The position numbers and the translations under genes are program-made. 45,425 nt of DNA. Source: an uncultured Lachnospiraceae bacterium. GTDB taxonomy: Bacteria > Bacillota > Clostridia > Lachnospirales > Lachnospiraceae. The stretch lies in contig CATJBQ010000090.1 in assembly GCA_949738465.1 (NCBI GenBank), positions 1 through 45,425 of the forward strand. The letters run 5' to 3'. The notes beneath the pieces are model-generated. The model made no database searches. It was not told the origin of the DNA and saw only the letters and a list, made by a program, of their open reading frames with translations. This document shows positions 40,103 to 45,425 of this stretch, piece after piece. The first letter of the stretch is position 1, and every line of letters starts with the position of its first letter.

Positions 40103-41317
40103 TTATTCTGCCGCCACGTATACGCCGTCCTTGATTACAACAGCCATGGGCGCCTTGCTTACCTCGCCGTTGGCCTCCCAGGTCATCTCGGAGCCTGCAC
40201 TCGTCAGTCCGGTACAGGAAATCTCTGTCATCGCCACCTTCATCGCATCGCAAATATCGCTGGCGCTCATGTCCGGTGTAGCGCCTGCCTTCTCCAAGGC
40301 AGCCTTCATAATATAAATCGCATCGTATGCATCTGCCGCAAACTGAATCGGAATTTCATTATATTTTTCCTGATACTTGGCAACAAAAGCCTTTGTCATC
40401 TCATCATCGCTGTCTGCCGCGAACGGTGTCAGAAGCATTACGCCTTCCGCCAGCTCTGTATTGAAGTTCTCAACGCCCAGGATTCCATCCATACCGTCCA
40501 CGCCGAAGAAAATCGGATCGTATCCCATGGTATCTGCCTGTGTCAGCACAATGGATGCTTCTGTATAGTAGAAGGGAAGGAACACCAGTTCTGCTCCGGC
40601 GCTCTGGGCCTTCTGAAGCTGCGTGGAAAAATCCGTACTGGAATCATCGGTAAAGGCCTCATCTGCCACAATCTCCAGCCCGCGTGTTTCCGCTTCTTTC
40701 TTGAAGCTTGCCTCGATACCGGAAGAATACACACTGGAGCTGTTATAAATGATGGCAACCTTCGTAGCCAGCTTCTTCTCTGCAATATACTCTGCAGATG
40801 CCTTTCCCTGGTTGGGGTCAGTGAAGCATACCTGGAACGCGTTGTCCGCTTCAATCACATCGGTAGAGGATGCGGAAGGTGTCAGCAGGTACATATTGTC
40901 ATTGGCCGTCTCGGGAGCCACCGCTACACAAGGCGTCGTGGTTACCGTTCCCATCAGAAGCTGCATCCCCCAGTCCTTCAGGGAATTGTAAGCGTTGACC
41001 GACTTCTCCGCGTCATTCTGGTCATCCTCAAACTTGTAGGAAATCTGATACCCGTTGATTCCGCCGGCTGCATTGATCTCATCTACCGCAATCTGCGCGC
41101 CATTCTGAACCGCCTTGCCATAAAGGGCCGTGTTTCCGGTAATTGGCCCGATCCCTCCGATCTTAAAGCTCCCTTCGGACGCGCCTGCGTCATCTGCACT
41201 ATCTGCGCCTTCCTGGGCGGTATCTCCATCTCCCGCGCCCTCATTACCGTCGCCGCATCCCACCAGGGAAGCCGCCAACGCAAGGGCTAAAAACATACTT
41301 ACCAGTTTCTTTTTCAT
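40103..41317 (-). CDS. livJ: branched-chain amino-acid ABC transporter substrate-binding lipoprotein
   Basis: A 404-residue exported lipoprotein. The signal ends with LVGC (Cys21), followed by an acidic and Gly-rich linker to about residue 45. The rest is a Leu/Ile/Val-binding periplasmic fold: IGGIGPITGNTALYGKAVQNGAQIA, then LMGTVTTTPCVAVAPET and KVAIIYNSSSVYSSGI blocks. AGGAGG precedes the ATG. It has a promoter at 41359-41387 and a terminator directly after it. The ligand may be a branched-chain or related amino acid. Confidence 0.92.
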   Translation of the reverse strand: MKKKLVSMFLALALAASLVGCGDGNEGAGDGDTAQEGADSADDAGASEGSFKIGGIGPITGNTALYGKAVQNGAQIAVDEINAAGGINGYQISYKFEDDQNDAEKSVNAYNSLKDWGMQLLMGTVTTTPCVAVAPETANDNMYLLTPSASSTDVIEADNAFQVCFTDPNQGKASAEYIAEKKLATKVAIIYNSSSVYSSGIEASFKKEAETRGLEIVADEAFTDDSSTDFSTQLQKAQSAGAELVFLPFYYTEASIVLTQADTMGYDPIFFGVDGMDGILGVENFNTELAEGVMLLTPFAADSDDEMTKAFVAKYQEKYNEIPIQFAADAYDAIYIMKAALEKAGATPDMSASDICDAMKVAMTEISCTGLTSAGSEMTWEANGEVSKAPMAVVIKDGVYVAAE

Positions 41318-41358
41318 AATTTTTATCCTCCTTTTGCTATGGTGTTGAACTTTGTGCT

Positions 41359-41387
41359 ATTCTACTACAAGAAGATTCATTTGTAAA
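41359..41387 (-). promoter_or_regulatory. promoter of livJ
   Basis: Minus strand: TTTACA at 41382-41387, 17-bp spacer, TAGAAT at 41359-41364. Transcription should begin near 41352, about 35 bases before the livJ start. Confidence 0.7.
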
Positions 41388-41419
41388 TATTCCTTTCTAT
41401 ATGAATTATGTATATTTAT

Positions 41420-41436
41420 CATAACTTTTAGTTATG
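41420..41436. promoter_or_regulatory. perfect palindrome upstream of the livJ promoter
   Basis: CATAACTTTTAGTTATG, a 7-3-7 perfect dyad, is centred about 75 bases upstream of the livJ start site. That is a usual place for an activator or an upstream operator. I cannot name the binding protein. Confidence 0.45.
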
Positions 41437-41441
41437 GCATT

Positions 41442-41467
41442 AAAAAAGATCCCTGTTTTGCAGGATT
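41442..41467 (-). terminator. second terminator-like hairpin upstream of livJ
   Basis: A short stem (GATCCCTG at 41448-41455 against CAGGATT at 41461-41467, with one bulge) is followed on the minus strand by CTTTTTTAA. It follows the stronger terminator at 41484-41516 and may be a back-up. Confidence 0.45.
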
Positions 41468-41483
41468 CCCCGCCCCAGACGTT

Positions 41484-41516
41484 AAAAAACCTCTTGTCCC
41501 AAAAACAGACAAAAGG
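41484..41516 (-). terminator. intrinsic terminator of the coiled-coil gene
   Basis: CCTCTTGTC (41490-41498) pairs with GACAAAAGG (41508-41516) over nine base pairs with one G-U. It is followed on the minus strand by six T, 30 bases after the stop of the 41547-41987 gene. Confidence 0.75.
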
Positions 41517-41546
41517 TCCTTCCTTCTCTTATGTAATCCCTACTTC

Positions 41547-41987
41547 TCACGCCAGCTTCTGCAGCTTCTCCGAATGCTCCGCCACCACCTTTTTGAGCAT
41601 CTCAATGTCGTCAAAGGCCACTTCCATTCTGTCGGCATAGGCCTTATAACGGCCGTAGGTACCGGTGTAGCAGGACTCAATCGTGTTCAGTCGGGGTAAA
41701 ATCATATTCTCCTGGCATAATTGTATCTGGTGTACTTTATTCTCCAATGTTTGCACGTTCTCCTTGAGGGTCTCAACTTCTTCCTTCAGGGTCCCAACTT
41801 CTTCCTTCAGGATCTGGACATCCTCCTTCAGGATCCGGACGTCTTCCTTCACTTCCTTCATTTCCACCTTCAGGATCTGGACATCCTCCTTCAAGGAATG
41901 CAAATCATCTTTTATCGGTTGTAATTCTGTGGCAAATTTCTCATCCATCATGTTGGATATTGCGAGTAACAATTCATGATCAGACAT
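41547..41987 (-). CDS. coiled-coil hypothetical protein
   Basis: A 146-residue soluble protein. Residues 20-100 form a long coiled coil on a heptad unit like LKEDVQI or LKEEVET repeated about nine times. That gives visible 21-bp repeats in the DNA around 41750-41890. The ends are not repetitive (MSDHELLLAISNMMDEKF and a C-terminal helix). No signal peptide or catalytic motif. Similar short coiled-coil proteins are common in Lachnospiraceae with unknown function. The ATG at 41987 has GGGAGGTGAG. A longer frame upstream has no such site. It is a single-gene unit with its own promoter and terminator. Confidence 0.65.
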   Translation of the reverse strand: MSDHELLLAISNMMDEKFATELQPIKDDLHSLKEDVQILKVEMKEVKEDVRILKEDVQILKEEVGTLKEEVETLKENVQTLENKVHQIQLCQENMILPRLNTIESCYTGTYGRYKAYADRMEVAFDDIEMLKKVVAEHSEKLQKLA

Positions 41988-42015
41988 TTTCTCACCTCCC
42001 TGCGTCGATATCCCA

Positions 42016-42044
42016 ATTATACGCAGAAAAACATCATTTTTCAA
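42016..42044 (-). promoter_or_regulatory. promoter of the coiled-coil gene
   Basis: Minus strand: TTGAAA at 42039-42044, 17-bp spacer, perfect TATAAT at 42016-42021, giving a leader of about 20 bases. Confidence 0.75.
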
Positions 42045-42087
42045 GGCAATCCCTGGAAAAACCTCATTTCTGTGAAAGGTGCACAAA

Positions 42088-42126
42088 GCGACAGGAAACG
42101 ACATCAGAAACGATGCCTCCTGCCGC
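42088..42126 (-). terminator. hairpin after xylB
   Basis: Outer arms 42088-42095 and 42119-42126 and inner arms 42100-42105 and 42112-42117 form a two-part stem. It starts nine bases after the xylB stop. The T-run on the minus strand is short (TTTGT), while the plus-strand side has TCTTTTTTC, so it may work better against plus-strand transcripts. Confidence 0.5.
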
Positions 42127-42134
42127 TCTTTTTT

Positions 42135-43613
42135 CTAGCTCATCAACTGATATACGCCCGCAAGCGCCGGATAAATCTTTTGGAAAATCTGATAATGCTT
42201 TTCGTATTTTGCCACCAGCACCGGATCCGGGTCTACCACTTCCTTCACCCGCACAATCCGGTCTGCCGCCTCTTTTACGGAAGCATATTCCCCGCAGGCC
42301 ACCGCTGCCAGCATCGCGCCGCCAAGGCCAGGGCCCTCCTCTGCCGCAAGCACTTCTACCTGGAGATTCATGATGTTGGCAATCATGGCCTTCCAAAGAG
42401 TGCTCTTGGCGCCGCCGCCGCAGATCCTTGTCTTCGTAATGGAAATTCCAAGCTTCCTGGCAACCTCCAGAGAATCGCGCAGGGCATAGGCCACTCCCTC
42501 CAGCACAGCCTGGGTCATGTCCTCCCGGGTGTTGTCCATGGTCATGCCCACAAAGGTTCCCCTGGCTTTGGGATCGTTGTGAGGCGAGCGTTCTCCCATC
42601 AGGTAGGGCAGAAAATACACATGGTTCTCTCCCAGCCGTTTGGGAGTGATAGGCGCCTGCTCCGCCGCAAAATCCTGGGTTTTTAAAATATCCTCCATCC
42701 ACCATTTGTTGCAGGAGGCCGCACTGAGCATACAGCCCATCAAATGATAGCGGCCGTCCGCATGGGCAAAGGCATGAAGGGCATTGTACTCGTCCACCTT
42801 AAAATCCCCCGCGGAAATAAAAATCGTTCCCGACGTTCCCAGGGAAATATTGCAGGCCCCCTCGCCTACGGTTCCGGTTCCCACAGCCGCCGCCGCATTG
42901 TCCCCGGCTCCGGCCGCCACCTTTACCTGTTCCGAAAGCCCCAGCTCAACCGCCACCTGGGGCAGCAGTGTTCCCACGTACTCATAACTCTCATAGACCT
43001 TCGCCATCTGCTCCTCCTTCAAATGGCAGATCTCCAGCATTTCCCTGGACCAGCAGCGGTTCTTCACATCAAAAAGCAGCATCCCCGAAGCGTCGGAGGC
43101 ATCGGTACAGTGAACCCCGCTCATGCGGTAGGCTATGTAATCCTTGGGCAGCATTACCTTTTTAATCCGGGCAAAATTCTCCGGCTCCTTGTTGTAGATC
43201 CACAGCACCTTAGGGGCCGTAAAACCGGTGAAAGAGATATTTCCGGTATAGCCAGACAGCCGCTTCTTCCCGATTTCTTCATTTAAGAAATCACATTCCT
43301 CAAAGGTCCGCCCGTCATTCCACAACAGCGCCGGACGGATCACCTGATCCTGTTCATCCAGAATCACCAGGCCGTGCATCTGGCCGCCGAAGCTGATGCC
43401 CTTTACCCTGCTCCTGTCACAGTCAGAAAGCAGCTCCTTTAAGCCCTCCATGGTCCTATTATACCAGTCCTCCGGATTCTGCTGGGACCAGCCGGGCTTC
43501 GGAAATTCGATGGGGTAATCCCTGGATACAATTTTTTCAATGGAACCGTCGGCACGCATCAGCACAAGCTTCACGGCAGAGGTTCCCAGGTCGATCCCAA
43601 TATAAGTGTTCAT
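42135..43613 (-). CDS. xylB: xylulokinase
   Basis: A 492-residue FGGY-family sugar kinase. It has the N-terminal phosphate motif YIGIDLGTSAVKLVLM (4-19), the xylulokinase-type GGQMHGLV near residue 77, and the DASDASGMLLFD block with the catalytic Asp near 230. The ATP-side motifs SLGTSGTIF and GERSPHNDPKARG are also present. It phosphorylates D-xylulose to xylulose-5-phosphate for the pentose phosphate pathway. The ATG at 43613 has AGGAGG. The longer open frame upstream runs through the promoter and operator and is not coding. No xylose isomerase gene lies in the window. Control by the divergent XylR-like ROK protein is indicated by the operator at 43628-43648. Confidence 0.93.
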   Translation of the reverse strand: MNTYIGIDLGTSAVKLVLMRADGSIEKIVSRDYPIEFPKPGWSQQNPEDWYNRTMEGLKELLSDCDRSRVKGISFGGQMHGLVILDEQDQVIRPALLWNDGRTFEECDFLNEEIGKKRLSGYTGNISFTGFTAPKVLWIYNKEPENFARIKKVMLPKDYIAYRMSGVHCTDASDASGMLLFDVKNRCWSREMLEICHLKEEQMAKVYESYEYVGTLLPQVAVELGLSEQVKVAAGAGDNAAAAVGTGTVGEGACNISLGTSGTIFISAGDFKVDEYNALHAFAHADGRYHLMGCMLSAASCNKWWMEDILKTQDFAAEQAPITPKRLGENHVYFLPYLMGERSPHNDPKARGTFVGMTMDNTREDMTQAVLEGVAYALRDSLEVARKLGISITKTRICGGGAKSTLWKAMIANIMNLQVEVLAAEEGPGLGGAMLAAVACGEYASVKEAADRIVRVKEVVDPDPVLVAKYEKHYQIFQKIYPALAGVYQLMS

Positions 43614-43627
43614 GGCCTCTCCTCCTA

Positions 43628-43648
43628 TTTGTTTATCCAATAAACTAA
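43628..43648. promoter_or_regulatory. XylR-type operator of xylB
   Basis: TTTGTTTA-N5-TAAACTAA, a 7-of-8 inverted repeat. On the minus strand it opens TTAGTTTATT, close to the Bacillus xylO half-site TTAGTTTGTT. It lies just after the expected xylB start of transcription and before its ribosome site, where a bound repressor would block the gene. Confidence 0.75.
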
Positions 43649-43659
43649 TTCCTGTGCTA

Positions 43660-43688
43660 ACGATACCATAGATTTGATCTTCCGTCAA
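43660..43688 (-). promoter_or_regulatory. promoter of xylB
   Basis: Minus strand: TTGACG at 43683-43688, 17-bp spacer, TATCGT at 43660-43665. The -10 box is a weak match, the -35 is near-perfect. Confidence 0.65.
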
Positions 43689-43726
43689 TACGCCATGAAA
43701 AAAAGCGGTCAGCAAACGTTTTACTT

Positions 43727-43755
43727 TTGATTTTATGCACACTTTTTGTTATGAT
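43727..43755 (+). promoter_or_regulatory. promoter of the XylR-like gene
   Basis: Plus strand: TTGATT at 43727-43732, 17-bp spacer, TATGAT at 43750-43755. The leader to the ATG at 43849 is about 87 bases. AAACGTTT at 43714-43721, between the two divergent promoters, is a weak match to a catabolite-control site and is not claimed as one. Confidence 0.6.
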
Positions 43756-43848
43756 AGTAATGTGATCGTAATTTTAGAAAATCCAGACCCGGATCAAAAG
43801 ACAACGCAAGCCGTTTCATGGCTTTCCCAAATAAAAAAGGAGTACCCT

Positions 43849-45111
43849 ATGACACTTATATGCCCCCCCATCCCCCGTGACCAGAATCAACGGAAAATAC
43901 TAGAAACCATCATTCAAAAGGGCCCCATCTCCCGGGCCAGCCTCTCCAAGGAGCTGGGTCTGACCAAAGCTACCATTTCCAGCCAGGTCCAGGGCCTTCT
44001 GGATGCAGGCGTGGTGGAGGAGATCGGAAGCCTGGCTACCAGCAAGGGCCGCCATCCTATTCTACTGCAGTTTCGGGCCGGATGCGGCCAGGCGCTGGCC
44101 TTTGACCTTGCCCCCACAGCCATCCGCGCCCTTCGGAGCAATCTTTTGGGGCAGCAGTGCGTCCTCTATCAACAAGACTGGGACGGAAGCTGCGACAGCC
44201 TTCTGCCTCTCTTGGGCCGTATGATCCGTCAAGTTTTGGACTGTCCTCCCCAGGCGGACACTCCCCAAAAAACCTCCGGCAGCAGGACAATGCCAGGCGC
44301 CGGAAATGGTTTTGCCGCCAGCGGCCCCCTCACCGGCATCAGCCTGGGAATTTATGGCGTGGTCCACGAAAGCAGGATTCTGTTCACTCCCTACTATCAT
44401 CTGGAGGGCCTGCCTCTAAAGGAGCTATTAGAACAAGAGTTCGATCTCCCCGTGTACCTGGAAAATGAGGCCAATCTGTCCGCCCTGGGCGAACGTACCT
44501 TCTCCTTCGGTTCTTCCAGCCTGGTCAACATCAATGTCCACGCCGGCATCGGATTGGGGATCATTATGAACGATCGCCTTTATACGGGATCCGGCGGCTT
44601 TGCCGGGGAATTCGGCCATACCATCGTAGAGCCAGGCGGCCTCCCCTGCCCCTGCGGCAACCGGGGCTGCATCGAACAGTATGCCTCCCTGGATGCGGTA
44701 CTTTGGAAATACAACCAGCAAAAGGAAGGAGCCACGGTTTCCCGCGGCGGTCATCCACAGACAGAGAACCTCCACAGCCGTCATCGCTTTGGCCTGGACG
44801 AGCTGGTGGCAGATTATCGGAAACAGGAGCCGGCAGCCGTCGCTGCCATCGATGATTTCGTAGCCTATATGGCGATCGGGCTCAACAACATTGTCAATAT
44901 TTTCAACCCGCAGCTAATCGTCCTCAACAGCCTGATTACCGCTTACCTGCCGGATGTGGTCCCCCGCATCCAGGAACGGTTCCAAAACGCCATGAGCCGG
45001 GAATGCCCCATTGTTTCCTCCACCCTGCAGGATACGGCTACGCTGCTGGGCGGAATCGCCGTCTGCGCCCGGCAATATCTGGGGATCGAAGATTTCCGGC
45101 CGGCCCGGTAA
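43849..45111 (+). CDS. xylR: ROK family transcriptional regulator (XylR-like)
   Basis: A 420-residue ROK repressor. An N-terminal helix-turn-helix spans about 12-65 (ISRASLSKELGLTKATISSQV). The ROK domain follows, with the zinc motif CPCGNRGC near residue 268 and conserved GEFGH and NEANLSALGE segments. An unusual low-complexity insert lies near residues 142-160 (PQKTSGSRTMPGAGNG). The start at 43849 has AAAGGAG seven bases before it. The open frame upstream lies over promoter sequence. The divergent xylB gene and the XylR-type operator between them support control of xylose use. The real effector could be another pentose or a glucoside. Confidence 0.85.
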   Translation: MTLICPPIPRDQNQRKILETIIQKGPISRASLSKELGLTKATISSQVQGLLDAGVVEEIGSLATSKGRHPILLQFRAGCGQALAFDLAPTAIRALRSNLLGQQCVLYQQDWDGSCDSLLPLLGRMIRQVLDCPPQADTPQKTSGSRTMPGAGNGFAASGPLTGISLGIYGVVHESRILFTPYYHLEGLPLKELLEQEFDLPVYLENEANLSALGERTFSFGSSSLVNINVHAGIGLGIIMNDRLYTGSGGFAGEFGHTIVEPGGLPCPCGNRGCIEQYASLDAVLWKYNQQKEGATVSRGGHPQTENLHSRHRFGLDELVADYRKQEPAAVAAIDDFVAYMAIGLNNIVNIFNPQLIVLNSLITAYLPDVVPRIQERFQNAMSRECPIVSSTLQDTATLLGGIAVCARQYLGIEDFRPAR

Positions 45112-45123
45112 GGTTTGCCGGCC
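45098..45123 (+). terminator. hairpin at the end of the XylR-like gene
   Basis: GGCCGGC (45098-45104) pairs with GCCGGCC (45117-45123), a strong 7-bp GC stem containing the stop codon in its loop. No T-run follows, so efficiency is doubtful. Confidence 0.45.
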
Positions 45124-45143
45124 CCTGCGCTACCCGGAAACTA

Positions 45144-45174
45144 AAAACCCGAACCCGGTCAAAGCCTGGTTCGG
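45144..45174 (-). terminator. intrinsic terminator after tRNA-Leu
   Basis: CCGAACC (45149-45155) pairs with GGTTCGG (45168-45174). On the minus strand the stem is followed by five T at 45144-45148. It starts 16 bases after the tRNA 3' end. Confidence 0.75.
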
Positions 45175-45190
45175 ATTATCGTTATCTGGC

Positions 45191-45270
45191 TGCGGGTAAC
45201 AGGACTCGAACCTGCACGGTCTCCCACTAGAACCTAAATCTAGCGCGTCTGCCAATTCCGCCATACCCGC
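45191..45270 (-). tRNA. tRNA-Leu (anticodon UAG)
   Basis: A full cloverleaf on the minus strand. Acceptor arm GCGGGTA/TACCCGC, D-arm, anticodon stem CTAGA/TCTAG with loop TTTAGGT (anticodon TAG at 45234-45236), a long variable arm typical of tRNA-Leu, and a T-arm with GTTCGAGTC. The CCA tail is not directly encoded, since a G separates the discriminator A from CCA. Confidence 0.95.
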
Positions 45271-45283
45271 ATAGCTATGTAAC

Positions 45284-45301
45284 GGCGGCGCTCCCGCCGC
45301 C
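45284..45301. other. GC hairpin in the tRNA spacer
   Basis: GGCGGCG (45284-45290) pairs with CGCCGCC (45295-45301) around four bases, just upstream of tRNA-Leu on its strand. It may be a processing signal in a tRNA-Lys to tRNA-Leu transcript. Confidence 0.4.
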
Positions 45302-45314
45302 TGCAATAAAATGA

Positions 45315-45343
45315 TGAAAAAAAGAACTATAAACATAGTTCTT
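45315..45343 (-). terminator. terminator-like hairpin between tRNA-Lys and tRNA-Leu
   Basis: AAGAACTAT (45322-45330) pairs perfectly with ATAGTTCTT (45335-45343), followed on the minus strand by a run of seven T. It starts about 20 bases after tRNA-Lys. No clear promoter for tRNA-Leu lies downstream, so some readthrough is likely. Confidence 0.6.
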
Positions 45344-45362
45344 AACATGAAATTCTTTCAAA

Positions 45363-45425
45363 TGAGCGTGCCGGGGTTCGAACCCGGGACAACTTGATTA
45401 AAAGTCAAGTGCTCTACCAACTGAG
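45363..45425 (-). tRNA. tRNA-Lys (anticodon UUU), cut by window edge
   Basis: Minus strand. T-arm CCGGG-TTCGAAC-CCCGG, acceptor 3' strand CACGCTC, anticodon stem CTTGA/TCAAG with loop CTTTTAA (anticodon TTT), and a D-arm with CTCAGTTGGTAGAGC. The 5' acceptor strand lies beyond position 45425. CCA is not encoded. Confidence 0.93.

Noticed and set aside
43711-43724. Catabolite-control (cre) site between xylB and the XylR-like gene
   Set aside because: AAACGTTT is central to the motif, but four positions of the consensus do not match.

Overview
The window reads as a chromosomal segment of a gut-type Bacillota (Clostridia, most like Lachnospiraceae). The reasons are strong AGGAGG-type ribosome sites, consensus sigma-A promoters, CUT1 sugar transporters without their own ATPase, ROK regulators, and many glycoside-utilisation genes packed on one strand. 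The species assignment is an inference. Almost everything runs on the minus strand. Exceptions are an AgaI-like gene at 29927-30661 and a XylR-like gene at 43849-45111. REGION 1 (1-2683) is a decaying patch. It holds a small unknown protein, an aldo/keto reductase cut short at a fold-back inverted repeat, a 273-residue protein that may have a papain/BtrH-like fold, and the wreck of a LytTR response regulator with an in-frame stop. Upstream of the 273-residue gene are three 9-bp direct repeats at exact 21-bp spacing, which is the layout of LytTR binding sites. REGION 2 (2684-27159) looks like one very long glycan-utilisation operon read from right to left. The order is a GH4 enzyme with a CHG motif, a solute-binding lipoprotein, a hairpin, a solute-binding protein fused to beta-sandwich domains, a permease pair, an NHL-TPR-YIP1 membrane protein, a DUF5696-like secreted protein and a second permease pair. 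It continues with a UroD/MtbA-like and an MttB-like methyltransferase, a GH3 enzyme, a MATE exporter, a sugar isomerase-like protein, a Gfo/Idh/MocA oxidoreductase and a GH35 beta-galactosidase. No transporter ATPase and no corrinoid protein is present. The MttB plus UroD-like pair inside a sugar operon, and the DUF5696/YIP1/SBP-fusion module, are the most original parts. REGION 3 (27329-30661) is a small sugar-phosphate regulon: a PfkB kinase and a ROK regulator on the minus strand, and a divergent galactosamine-6-phosphate isomerase-like gene. Consensus promoters and a shared AT-rich operator-like motif link them. REGION 4 (30658-41987) is general physiology: a PhnP-like metallo-hydrolase, two repeat-bearing unknown proteins, a PAP2 phosphatase, a KtrAB-type potassium system, a cytidylate kinase-like protein, a complete branched-chain amino-acid ABC transporter (livF, G, M, H, J) with its own promoters and terminators, and a coiled-coil protein. 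REGION 5 (42088-45425) has xylB facing a XylR-type ROK regulator across a two-promoter intergenic region with a XylR-type operator, followed by tRNA-Leu(UAG) and a tRNA-Lys(UUU) cut by the window edge. I saw no CRISPR array, rRNA, transposase, integrase or phage gene. No gene-free stretch exceeds 300 bases.
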